Below are positions 35,179 to 48,042 of a stretch of 64,000 nt of DNA, piece by piece. The translations under genes and the position numbers were made by a program. Numbering within the stretch: the first letter of the stretch is position 1; each line of letters begins with the position of its first letter. The DNA is from Anaeramoeba ignava (Eukaryota > Metamonada > Anaeramoebidae), in NCBI GenBank assembly GCA_028826165.1, contig JAPDFW010000087.1:62001-126000 (forward strand), in the 5' to 3' direction. The notes under the pieces are model-generated. The model was not told where the DNA came from, searched no databases, and saw nothing but the letters and a program-made list of their open reading frames with translations.

Positions 35179-38100
35179 ATGACATCTCCAACAGTAACAA
35201 CGAACCCGAAACGAATGAGTCGAGGATATAGTCAACCATTGATTTTTTTAAATGAGAATGAAAAATTAATGCTTGAAGAAAGTGAGCCAAATTCACCAAA
35301 ACAAGAAGATTCAAAAACAAGCATTTTTTCTGATGATACAATGCTTAAATCTTTTTCAACTGGAAATTTTCAATCAAAACAGATTTTTCAAGCTCAAAAA
35401 GATTTATTGAATCAATATCAATATCAATATCAAAATCAAAATGAAAATGAAAATGAAAATGAAAATGAAACTGAAACTGAAACTGATACAAAAACTGATA
35501 CAAAAACAGAAACTCTAACTGAAAATGGGAATGAATCTGAAAATGAATCTGAAAGTAGTTTTACACAAAATCGTATATTAATCAATAATTTAATAATTTA
35601 ATAATTTAATAATAATTTAATATTTTAATAATAATTTTATATTTTAATATTATTTTTATAATTTAAGAACTAACTCTCTCTCAAAATGAACCGATATTTC
35701 CTATTGAAGAACAACTTAATGAAAACAAGAGATTAAATTCAGATGCTCATTATCCAAAAGCATATCCTAAAGCAAAAACATTATCAAAATCACTAAAATT
35801 GAAATCAACAAAAACATCAAAAAGAACAACAAGTAAAAATTTGAATTTACATGCTTATATGATATTCAAAGATTATCAAAAAGTTGATTATAAATTAAAA
35901 GAAGCAAGAGAAAGTTGCACAAAAAATTTAACTAGAATGATTAAACAAATTGAACAAGAAATGAAAAAAAAGCAAGAAAATCAAGATATTTTCCAAAAAT
36001 TTGTTGAACTTAAAAAAATTATTGGAGAAATTTTAAATTTAAATGAAAAATCTTTAAGCAAACAAAGTTGGGATCGTTTAGTCAAAAAACTTGATATGAT
36101 TTTTAAAAAATCAAAACGAGAAATTTCCTATTTTGTTTCTTCAATTCTATTTAATACTTCAAAAATATTACGTTTAATATCATTATCAGTAGATTTATAA
36201 TAATATCATAAAAAAAATCAATTTCTAAAAAATTCTTTAATACAAAAAATTCAAAATTTAAAATTTAGGAATCTTTCCCTCCAGAATTTCGTGAAATTAT
36301 GAAATATTCAACCAAACATGTTGCAATTATAAGAAATGGGAAACCAATGTAAAAAAAATTATAAATATTAATTATTTATAAAATTAAAATTCATTTATAA
36401 AATTAATATTAAAATAATATAAAGTTCTCCTGAAAAACCAATTCATCGCAAAAAACAAACATTTTCAATTGAAATGAGTTGTCCAGTCGCTATAAATAAT
36501 ACACTTCAGGGAAATACTTTAAATCAAGAAGATGGACAATCAAAACAAAATAAAACATCACTTTCACCAACAATGGATAAAGATTTCAAACAATTTTTAA
36601 TAATGAAAAAAGCTTTATTAAATAATCAAGAGGCACAATCAAGAATTGAAGAAAAACAAGAAAAAATCAAACCGAAAAAACCAGAAAAAAAGGATAAAAA
36701 AATTGTTCATTTAAATTCTCAAGAAGAAATAATTAATGATAAATTAATTGAATCAAAAAAAACAGATCTTGAAATTCCATATCTAGATCCAAATATTCAA
36801 CAAAAAGATGGTCAAATTATTGTTTGTAGAATATGTGGAAGATTAGTTCTTTCAGATATGATTGAAAAACATAGTGGATATTGTGTAATAGAGCAACAAT
36901 CAAGATCTAAAATAAGATATTGTGATGATACTTTGCAAAAAGTTTGCTCAAAGAAAAAAAAAATTTAAGAAGAAAAATATATTGATCTCTTAATTAATTA
37001 TTTGATCCTTTATTTTTATATTTTTTTTCTATTAGTTTTTGGTAGTTCCTTTTAGTCAATCAGTTTATGGAAAAATAGATTTAGAAAATTTAATTCAAAA
37101 TAATTTAAAAATTATTGTTAATTGGTAATAATTCCTTCTTTCAAGAAAACAAATATCAAAAAAATATAAACTAAAAATATTCTTCTTCTTCTTCTTCTTT
37201 TCCAAAAAAAAATTATTTAGTTGTTTAAAAATTAATTTAAATTCAGAATCAGCTGTAATAAAATTAAAAAAATTATTGGAACAAATTCAAGTTCATATTG
37301 GTTATGGAAAAAAGAAAAAATGTCATTTACCTAGAGATATAAATGAAATTCAAAAAATTGTAAGCAGAACAAAAAAATTAAAATTTAAAATATAAAATTA
37401 AAATTTATTTATTAAATTAAAATTAAAATAGTTCCTTCAAAAAATAGAAAGTTTTGAAAAAGTTTTTCAAACATCACCAAATGCAAATCTAACAGCTGTT
37501 TATGGCTCAGAAACAAATGCAAATTTATATAATATTCATTCTTTACAAAGTTTTGAATTTATTAAATTAATTTCAAGAGGAGCTTATGGGTAAAAAGAAT
37601 AATTTAAAATTTCATTTAAATATTAATAATAATAAATTTTTATTATATATATAGGAAAGTATTTTTAGCACAATCTAAAACAACTAGAGATATTTTTGCA
37701 ATTAAAGTTTTAAGGAAAAATGATATGAGTAAAATAATAAAAAAAAATGAATTAATATTTCTTAATTTATTCTTAAAATAAATCAATAAAAATTAGTTCA
37801 AAAAAATCAAACAGAACATATTAAAACAGAGAAAAATATCTTAACTAGAACAGTTAATGATTTTGTAGTCAAACTTTTTTATTCATTTCAAACCAAAAAG
37901 TATTTATATCTTGTAATGGAATATATGAATGGAGGAGATTTATATTCTCTTTTAAAAAATGTTGGATATCTTAGTGAAAAAATGGCGAAATTTTATTTAT
38001 CAGAAATAATATTAGCAATTGAATATATTCACAGTAAAAATATTGTCCATCGAGATTTAAAACCCGATAATGTTTTGATTGGAAATGATGGACATCTCAA

Positions 38101-39410
38101 ATTAACTGATTTTGGTCTTTCAAGAATTGGAATTTATGAAAGACAAGAATTTGATGAACTTGATAGAGTGAATGAAGGTAGATATGAACAATATAAAAAT
38201 GAAAATGAAATTGAAAATGAAAATCAAAATCAAAATGAAAATGAAAATCAAAATGAAAATCAAAATCGAAAATCAAATTGAAAATCAAAATCAAAATGAA
38301 AATCAAATTGAAAATCAAAATCAAAATAAAATTGAAAATGAGTTTGAATTTGAAAATCAAATTGAAAACGAAAATGAAAATGAAAATGAAAATCAAATTG
38401 AAAAAAAACATTTGAAGCATATTTATAAACATAAAGTTCCAATAATTTCTCAAAATTCTGAAAGTGATTTTAACCAAAATATCGATAAAAGTGAAATTAA
38501 ATCAAACCAAATTGACGAAGAAAAAGTTCAGAAAATGATCACAAATGAAAAAAAATATCGGAATAAAGAAACAAAGAAAAAACAAGAAAAAATAACACAA
38601 ACAGAATTTGCAAATCGATTAAAAAACAATATATTATCAATTGAAAAAGAAAAAAAGGAAAAAAAAGAAAAAGTACCCAGCGTAGTTGGTACACCTGAAT
38701 ATTTAGCACCAGAAATCCTGTTGGGAACAGGGCATGGATTTGCTGTGGATTGGTGGTCGTTGGGGATCATAGCATATGAACTTGTTGTTGGAGTAACACC
38801 TTTTCATGGTGAATCAATTCAGGAAGTTTTTGAAAATATTATTAAACACAATTTCGAATTCCCACCATATATTTCAGATGAACTTCATGATCTCATATCA
38901 AAATTACTTGTTTCTGATCCTTCTCAAAGATTGGGATTTAATGGATCTGAAGAAATCAAAGCTCATGCTTTTTTTAAGGATGTAAATTGGGAAAATATTA
39001 TATCGGAAAATCCTCCATTTGTTCCAAAACCAAAAGATGAGTTTGATACTCAATATTTTTCAAAGGAAACTCGTGTTTTTAGTGATTTAGAAGATGATAT
39101 TATTCAAGACATGAACAAACTCAAATCAAATAATAGTTTATCTTTTTCACCTTCAAATTCTGCAGTTTTTCAAGATTTTTCAACCGTTAATTGGAATCAA
39201 TTACTCAACTCAAATCTTCGTCAATTCCAAACTTATAATAAATCTAATACTACTTCTCCTCATAATGTCTCTTTGTCAACAAGTAAAAGAAATTCTGTTA
39301 ATCTTGCTGATAAAAATCTTAATTTTGAAACTTCCGAGATTGATAATAATGCTTTTGATTTATCAATTGAAAAAGATCTTTCTCAATCAAGATTTGAGGA
39401 AAAATTTTAA
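35179..39410 (+). CDS. AGC kinase of the Rim15/IREH1/Greatwall type (1194 aa, 9 exons, one frame break)
   Basis: Exons: 35179-35572, 35668-36188, 36269-36348, 36425-36941, 37036-37124, 37221-37359, 37432-37589, 37655-37728, 37797-39410. Residues about 466-487 form a C-x2-C-x12-H-x4-C zinc finger (VCRIC ... HSGYC), the type found before the kinase in plant IREH1. The kinase domain begins at about residue 617: GAYGKV, AIKVL, HRDLKPDN (about 742), DFGLSR (about 763). An insert of roughly 190 residues comes before GTPEYLAPE (about 955), a split activation segment characteristic of Rim15, IRE and Greatwall. A C-terminal AGC tail follows. The insert contains an NQ/NE tract with a one-base surplus at about 38266-38272; removing it makes exon phases and total length fit. 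Inferred role: nutrient, stress or cell-cycle signalling. Confidence 0.92.
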
Positions 39411-39714
39411 TGTAACTCTTTTTACATTGAAATTTGAATTTGAATTTAATTTAATTCAATTTAATACAGTTCGATTCAATTCAATTCAATTCAATTTAAG
39501 ATTTTCTTTTCTTTTTTTCTTTTAAATTAAATTAAATTAAAATTCAATTCAATTCAATTCAATTCAAATCATCATTTTTTTTTGATTTTTAATAATTTTT
39601 TTTTTGCCAATTCAAAAATAATTTTCCCTAAAAAAAAATTATTTTTTTTGCTAATTCAAATTAAGAAAAAAAAAAAAGAAAGAAAGAAAAAAGGAGAAAA
39701 AAGAAAATTTTTTT
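39411..39714. other. Convergent intergenic spacer
   Basis: 304 bp between the stop codons of the AGC kinase (+) and DOCK (-). It holds a short ATTCA pentamer run, T tracts and A tracts, likely both 3' UTRs. I see no gene. Confidence 0.7.
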
Positions 39715-42700
39715 TTAAATATCAATTAAATTTAAACTTGTTAAACTTGGAGCTAATTGACGTTTTAATTCTCTAAACATTTTTGTTAATTTTGAATGCA
39801 AAGGACGAAATTCATCAGAAACAAGAGTATTATGTAACTTTAATCCTTCTTCAACAACTTCTTGTTGTTTTTTCAAAGCAAGTTTTAATCTGAAAACTAA
39901 AGGTTCATCATTAGGATTTTCAAGTAAATATTCATCAATAAAAAAAGCTTGTTGATATTTCAAAACACCTCCATTAACAGCAGCATCAATTACTCCATTT
40001 AATGACATTGTAAGTGGATTAAAGTTTTCATTTTGATGAGTTTTATAATGAAAAATTTTGTTCATCAATTCAATATTTTTATTTTCTGTTGTATTAACTG
40101 CGTTTTGAATTGGAGTTAAAATTTTGATTTTCTTTTCAACTGAACGTAATCTTCTTCTTACATTTGGAAATGGTTCTTCTAAAATTAAATATTCATTTCT
40201 TAACCATAAATCTTTAAATTCATTTTTGAGTGATTTATCTTTTCTAAAAGGTTTTGAATAAAGAAAAACATTGATATTTGTATTTTCTTTGTTTTGAATA
40301 ACTTGATATGGTATTTTAGAATCTATTTGAGATTCAAATCCATTTACCTAAAAATGTTAAAATTAATTTATAATATTAAAATTAAAATTAAAATTAAAAT
40401 TAATATTAATATTAAAATTAAAATTAAAATTAAAATTATTAATTTTAAAATTAATATTAAAATTAAAATTAAAATTAAAATTAAAATTAATATTAAAATT
40501 AAAATTAAAATTAAAATTAATTTATAAAATTGTTTTACTTCATCTATTGATGATGGTGCTAATGCTGCAACTTGTATATACATTCCTTCTCCTTCTTTTT
40601 GTTCTTGAGAAGGATCATCTGTTCCAATAATTGAACCAGGATATTTCAATCTAATTTTCTCAATAAATTCAGATACTCTTTCCAACAATTCGCCTTTATA
40701 AACAAATTCACTATCTTTCAAATCAATATATTTATCATCATCAAAACCCTTTCCATAATATCCAACTCTAAAATAAGAGGGATAAACTCTGCTATCATTA
40801 ACTAAATTACGAAATAATTCCAATTCTTTTTTCAAAGATTGTTGCAAATTTGTAAAATCAAATTTTGTGAATTCAAAATAATTAGCAAGTTCTCTATTAT
40901 ATTTAATAGCACTTTCCCAAGCTTGTCCTCTATTAAAACAACCAACAGCAAGCTTAATGATTTTTTGTTTTCGTTCTTCTGAAGTTTCTCTTGGAAATCC
41001 AAATTCTTTGGGTTCAATTTTTTGGGAACTCCATGGCAATAATTCTGAATATAATAAAAGTGTATTTCCTGATTCAATGCTATTATTAAATTGTTGGTTT
41101 AAATTGTATAACATTCTAATATATCTTGGAATCATGAAATATTGTTTTTTCTTTCTTAAAAATTCTATTAATCGAATTATTGCTTCTGATTTTTCATCTT
41201 CTAATCCTTGCAAATCTTGCTATTTTCTTTTAAAATCTTGAAATATTTTTAATTTTAATTGAAAGATTTATTTGAGCAATAATTTTCTTTTAAATTGATC
41301 AAGGAAAATTTTCCTAAAATTTAATTGATTATATTTGAATTTATATTTAAAATTTAAATTTATATTTAAATTTATATTAAAATTTATATTTAAATTTATA
41401 TTAAAATTTATATTTGAATTTATATTTAAATTTATATTTAAATTTATATTAAAATTTATATTTAAATTTATATTTGAATTTATATTAAATTTATATTTAA
41501 AATTTATATTAAATTTATATTTGAATTTATATTTAAATTTATATTTAAAATTTATATTTAAATTTATATTTAAATTTATATTTAAATTTATATTTAAATT
41601 TATATTAAAATTTATATTAAAATTTATATTAAAATTTATATTAAAATTTATATTAAAATTTATATTTAAAATTATATTAAAATTATATTTGAATTTATAT
41701 TTAAATTTATATTTAAATTTATATTAAAATTATATATTTAAATTTGAATTTATATTAAAATTTATATTTGAATTTATATTTAAATTTATATTTGAATTTA
41801 TATTAAAATTTATATTTAAAATTATATTTGAATTTATATTTGAATTTATATTAAAATTTATATTTAAAATTATATTTAAATTTATATTTAAAATTTATAT
41901 TTAAATTTATATTAAAATTTATATTAAAATTTATATTTAAAATTTATATTAAAATTTATATTAAAATTTATATTAAAATTTATATTTAAATTTATATTTA
42001 AATTTATATTAAAATTTATATTTAAATTTATATTAAAATTTATATTTAAATTTATATTTAAATTTATATTTGAATTTATATTAAAATTTATATTTAAATT
42101 TATATTAAAATTTATATTTAAAATTTATATTAAAATTTATATTAAAATTTTCTACTTTTTTTTCAAGCTTGGAATTATATTGAAATTTATCAATCATATA
42201 AGGAAAAAATGTCTTCTCAAACTTATTATAATTTCCTTTCTTCATTGCTTTATCAACAATTCCCAAAGTATTTTGTTCAACAGTAGCAAAATCACCAGTT
42301 TTCGAAAATTCAAAAGCAATAGTTTCATAATATAATTCAAGACCAATTGTTTGCAATCTTGAATTATCCAACAAAATAAAAGAAAGAAACGAATCAACCA
42401 AATCAGGCATTAAATCCAAACGATTATCACCACAAGTCATCCACATTCTTTGTACAATTTTAGCTACTTCTTGCCTCATATCTCCTTTACTATCCAAAAT
42501 ATTACGTTGAGTTGTATAACTTGGTAAAAGTTCAATTTGAAGATCATCAGCACTGATAAAATTCACACAAAGTAAGAAGAATTTCAACCAAAGATCCTTT
42601 TGGTAATTTTCTTCTGTTTGCCTCAATAAAATCTTGACCGATCTCCGGATGATCTTCAATATTATTGAATAATGGAAAAGTTGTATTTCTGTTGCATTTT

Positions 42701-45700
42701 GAGAGAATATTTTGTTTTTGCGAGATTGTGTAAAAAATTCAAACAATTCAACAAGAACAAGTTTGTTCAATGATTCATGATAATGTGTTTCTGAAATAAT
42801 ACTAAGTAAATAATCCAAACTTGAGAATTTCAAAAAATGAAACATTGAGAGTAAAATTGAAACAATTTCTTCTTTTAAATCATTTTTTTCCTTGAGAATA
42901 TCCATATATTCTATCTCTTGATCTTGTGTGGTTGATGTTTTATCAGTAATTTCCTTGATAATCAAATTATTTTCTTGGAATGCCAACATTAATAAAGATG
43001 GAAATTGAGCAAGTGCATTAAGTTGGACTTTGAAGATTTCATCTTTTTCTAAAGAAGTTGATTTTTCCTCTGTTGTTATTTTTATTTGCTCTTGGATTTG
43101 AGATGAAGTTTGTTGGCTTTGTTGATTTTGTATCTTCATTAAAATATTGCGTAGAATTGTTACTGATTTTGAAATATTTTCTTCATGAACCAAAATATTT
43201 TCTTCAACTCTTCTCAATAAAAACGGCAATATATTGTATTGTGATTTGGGCGAATCCATAAATACACCATTTGAAAACTCGATCAGGAAGTTCATTTTCT
43301 CATCATCCAAGCCTCTTCTTCCTGCAGAAATGCTTTGGAATATTGATTCCACAAATGAAATGATGATTGTGACATCAAATACTTTTGTTAATTCAACTGT
43401 GATTGGATATAATTTCTTCAAAGCCAAGACTTGTGCTCCATTAATCCAATCAGGTTTCAAACGCTGAAACAAAAGATTAATAGCTTCCAATAATCGAACC
43501 ATATCTTGCTGGAATTTTTCGTTATTTCCAGAATCTGGATTGATTTTGGTTTCAAGTATTCTTGAATTAATTATTAATATAAACAAATATTCCATTTCTT
43601 TGATTGCTTTTCTTGTTTGAACTCCTGTTTCTTCTTTATCTGAGTTTTCGATATAATCCAAAAGTTGCTGAATAAACCACGAATAAATTTTGGATAAATA
43701 TTTCTTTTTTTCTTGGTCTTGTTGAATAAAAAATCTATCGTTAATATAATCTTCCAAAATAACTCTGAAAATTTGGAAATTGGCTTCAATAGAAGAACTA
43801 ATAGAAATAAATCCATCGAAAATGATTTTTTGCACTTTTTCTCCATATTCAGTAACTATTGCGAAAAGATTATCAAAAATTGCTCCAACAAACTATAAAG
43901 CAAAGGATGAAATTAAATTAGAGTATATATAAATATTAAATTATAAAAAATGTTTTGTGTTTTTTTGTAGATAATCATTATAATACGGGAAGTATTTCCC
44001 AGGGACTAAGTGATGTAACGTTGTTCATTGAATCTGAAAGTTTAGTTGTATCGTTGATTGTTATTGTTTGTTTCCAATTAAAAAACTGTGTTAATTCAGG
44101 AATTTGTGCGATCATTGTTGAACACAAATTGTAGTTCACATTTAGTGTATCTTTTGTTGGTAATATTTTGTTTTTGGATGTTGTTGATACTGTTTGTTTT
44201 AAATATAATTTGGGATCTGATTTAGCTTGATGTTTATAAACTGTTAAACTTTCATCTCCTTGATTTAGGATTACTCCATTTTCATAAATAAATTTATAAC
44301 AATATCCAAAAACTTTTTCCGGTTTTTCTTTTAAAAAAAAAATTTTTGAAATTATAAAATTTTAAAATTGGAATTAGAATTTGAATTTTGAAATGAGCAA
44401 AATACTTGGATCATTTGGACAACTAACAAGTGTAAAAAATAAATGAGCTCCTCTTAATAAATGAGGAGGTAAATTGATTCTAATAAAGGAATTATATATT
44501 GGGTCTAATCGATGATAATAAACAACACTATCCCATGAAGAAATGGGATTTAATTGATCTCCAGCAAATATTCCATTTGGAATAACAGTTCCTTTTTCAT
44601 TTCGTATTTCCATTTCAATTTTAATGTTTTTGGTTTTGGAAGTGTGGAAAGCTCCCGATTTTATTGTTAAAAATAAATTGTTAATAATTTGTGAAGGTAA
44701 AACAAGTTTGGGAAGTTTCATGTTTCTTGTATTAGTAGCAAATTTTCGATCAGGAAATAAATCAAGTTCTTTTTTTGGTTGAAGTGTTAATTTGACTGTT
44801 AAGTATTTATTATCATGAAATACTCTTGGATCGTCTTGAGAAATTACTAAAATTCAATTAAACATAAATATAAATAAATATATATATATTTTTTTGATTA
44901 ATTTTGGATTTCGAGTTTTTACATTCATTCATAATTGGAAAAACTGCTTCTTGTTGTGGCAAATGAATTTTCATAACAATTTCTTGTGTTCTATTTTTAT
45001 ATCCTGTTAATAAATTACTTGAAAATTGTAAAGAACTTAATCCAAATGGTCTTTGATATTTTGGAGAATGTTCTTCAATTTTCTTTTTGGCTTTTTTTTC
45101 TTTTAAAACCATATCACCCACTCTAAATACTTTGCAAATTAATTGATGATTATCGATTTCTTGATGTGCAATATCCTTTTATTTTTATTTTTATTTTTAT
45201 TTTTAATTTTTTAATTTTATTTATTGATTTGAATATATTTTTTTTAGATACTTCAAATTCAACAAATTTTGGAGAATCTGGATTAGTAATTGGTTTATGA
45301 TTTTGATCTAAATATAATGGATATTCTTCAGTTACAAAAGCTTTTTTCTCTGTATTATATAAAGAAAATAATAATAGCAATGGTTCTTTAAGTTGAATTA
45401 AAACTGACTATTTTTGTTTTGAATAAAATCAAATAAATCAGAAAAAAAATATTTTGAAATGATAAAATATTTATACTTTGAATTCAAGAAACAATGAATA
45501 ACAAATTTCTTTGTCTTCTCTCGAAATTTCTTTTGAGGATTTAATAAGATCTAAAATATCAAGTGGTTTTTGTTTTTGTTTTTGCTTTTCTTGTGCTTTT
45601 TTATAAAGTTTATAATAATCAAGAAAATTAGTATTATCATCTTTAGCAATCCAACCTTTTGCATTTCTAGGAGGATTTGGAATATTTAAATCTTTATTTT

Positions 45701-47726
45701 GTTCTTCGATTGTTTTAATAACTTCATTTTTCAAAGCGATTAAATTTTCCTATTTTAAGGAATCGATCCAAAAATTTAATTCAAAAATTTGATTCAACTT
45801 GAATTTAAAAATTACTTTTGATAAACGAGGTTTTAGCATTGTTTTCCTTAAACTTAAAAGATTGTTAATTTGTTGAATAATTGACTTAACTTCAGTAATT
45901 TTCTTTTGTTTTAAAAGATGAAGTTTTATATCTTTCCATTCTTGAATTACATTTTCAATTTCTAAAATAATAGGGTCTAATTTTATATTTAAATGAAATT
46001 CTGATTGCATAACTTCTTCCATTGGTGGCATTTCTCCTTCAAGAAGTTCAATAAAATTTACTGGAAATAATCCAATTCTTCCTGAATTAATGCATTTTCC
46101 TCTATACCAACCTACGCATTCTTCTTTAATTTCAACATAATCTCCAATTTGAAGTGGTAATTGATTTAATGATTTTGGAACAAAATTATAAAGTGCTTTT
46201 TCATAATTTTATTAATAATTTTATAAATAATTTTATAATTAATTTTATAAATAATTTTATAAATAATTTTATAAATAATTTTATAAATAATTTTATAATT
46301 AATTTTATAAATAATTTTATAAATAATTTTATAAATAATTTTATAAATAATTTTATAAATAATTTTATAAATAATTTTATAAATAATTTTATAAATAATT
46401 TTATAAACAATTTAATAAATAATTTTGTAAACAATTTTATAACCAATTTTATAATTAATTTTATATATAATTTTATATTTAATTTTATATTTAATTTTAT
46501 ATTTGATTTTGTAAACAATTTTATAATTAATTTTATAAATAATTTTATATTTAATTTTATAAATAATTTTATAAATAATTTTATAAATAATTTTTATAAA
46601 TAATTTTATAAATAATTTTATAAATAATTTTTATAAATAATTTTAATAAATAATTTTATAAATAATTTTATAATTAATTAATTTTATATTTTAATTTTAT
46701 AAATATTTTTATATTTAATTTTATAAATAATTTTTATAAATAATTTTATAAATAATTTTATAAATAATTTTATAAATAATTTTATAAATAATTTTATAAT
46801 TTAATTTTATAAATAATTTTATATTTAATTTTATAAATAATTTTATAAATAATTTTATAATTTAATTTTATAAATAATTTTATATTTAATTTTATAAATA
46901 ATTTTATAAATAATTTTATATTTAATTTTATATTTAATTTTATATTTTAATTTTATAAATTAATTTTATAAATAATTTTATAATTTAATTTTATTAAATA
47001 ATTTTATAAATAATTTTATAATTAATTTTATAAATAATTTTATAAATAATTTTATAAAATAATTTTATAATTAATTTTATAAATAATTTTATAAATAATT
47101 TTATAAATAATTTTATAAATAATTTTATATTTAATTTTATAAATAATTTTATTAATAATTTTATAAATAATTTTATAAATAATTTTATAAATAATTTTAT
47201 ATTTAATTTTATAAATAATTTTATATTTAATTTTTATAAATAATTTTATATTTAATTTTATATTTAATTTTTATAAATAATTTTTATATTTAATTTTATA
47301 AATAATTTTATAAATAATTTTATAAATAATTTAATAAATAATTTTATAAATAATTTTATATTTAATTTTATAAATAATTTTATAAATAATTTTATAAATA
47401 ATTTTATATATAATTTTATATTTAATTTTATAATAATTTTGTAAACAATTTTGTAAACAATTTTGTAAACAATTTTATAAACAATTTTATAAACAATTTT
47501 ATAAATAATTTTATATTTGATTTTGTAAATAATTTTATATTTAATTTTGTAAACAATTTTGTAAACAATTTTGTAAACAATTTTATAAATAATTTTATAA
47601 ATAATTTTATATTTAATTTTATATTTAATTTTATATTTAATTTTTGTAAACAATTTTGTAAACAATTTGATATTTTATATTTAACTTACAAACACCATAT
47701 CTTTCAAATTTTCTCCAATAATCCAT
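39715..47726 (-). CDS. DOCK-family Rho GEF (SH3-DHR1-DHR2, 1643 aa, 10 exons)
   Basis: A guanine-nucleotide exchange factor for Rac or Cdc42 that works at the membrane, usually with ELMO. Exons: 47690-47726, 45816-46195, 45477-45749, 45252-45407, 44923-45175, 44406-44846, 43987-44327, 42156-43892, 40539-41219, 39715-40347; all phases fit, totalling 1644 codons. Residues 12-70 are an SH3 domain (SLYNFVPK, GWYRGKC, GLFPVNFIEL). DHR1, the C2-like lipid-binding domain, spans about residues 285-500 (RPFGLSSLQF, LTLQPKKELDLFPDRKF). DHR2, the catalytic part, is in the last two exons (SYFRVGYYGKGF, VYKGELLERV, then LTPIQNAV and LTMSLNGVIDAAVNGG). The presence of an SH3 domain points to the DOCK-A/B (DOCK180-like) side. 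The boundary at 40539 may be off by one base. Confidence 0.94.
41220..42155. repeat. DOCK intron 8: 12-bp repeat (TTTATATTTAAA)n
   Basis: A 936-bp intron dominated by AAATTTATATTT and AAATTTATATTA units of 11-12 bp. The borders keep a GTAGAA donor and a TAG acceptor, and join KLEKK to QDLQG in phase 0. Confidence 0.9.
46196..47689. repeat. DOCK intron 1: 1.5 kb of (TTTTATAAATAA)n
   Basis: A 1,494-bp intron made of a 12-bp unit with TTTTATATTTAA and TTTTGTAAACAA variants. It separates a 12-codon first exon from the SH3 exon. The long open frames on both strands here (Asn/Phe/Ile or Lys/Leu/Ile) are repeat artefacts. Confidence 0.92.
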
Positions 47727-48042
47727 TTTAAAAAAGAAAAATTTATTTTTTTTTGGTTAAGTTTGTGAATTTTTTTTTTTTTAATAAAAGAGAAAAGAAG
47801 AAAAAAAAAAAAAGAGAAAAATGAAAAATGAAAAATGAAAAATGAATTTTGGAAAATTTAAAAACAAAAATAAGTAAAAAAGAAAAATAAATTCTAATTT
47901 GATCCTTTTTTTTCTTTTGAAAATAAAAAATAACAAAAACAAAAATAAAAAGAAATTTTTTTCAATTTTTTTTTCATTTTTTTTCATTTTCATTTTTCAT
48001 TTTTTTTACTACTTTTTTTTCTATTTTGTTTTTTTGAATAAA
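47727..48042. promoter_or_regulatory. Shared 316-bp divergent promoter of DOCK and BAR genes
   Basis: The gap between the ATGs of DOCK (-) and the BAR protein (+). It contains CATTTTT/AAAAATG arrays on both sides: 47818-47846 oriented to DOCK, and 47971-48007 oriented to the BAR gene (TTTTTTTCATTTTTTTTCATT and relatives). No other feature is seen. Confidence 0.5.

Noticed and set aside
8960-38280. Reassignment of TGA as a sense codon to explain breaks
   Set aside because: Reading through TGA leaves the frame wrong in each case. A base shift is needed, and TGA ends the CH gene and the small gene at 50260 in sensible positions.
46154-47665. Asn/Phe and Lys/Leu/Ile open frames on both strands
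   Set aside because: Translation of the 12-bp satellite in DOCK intron 1.
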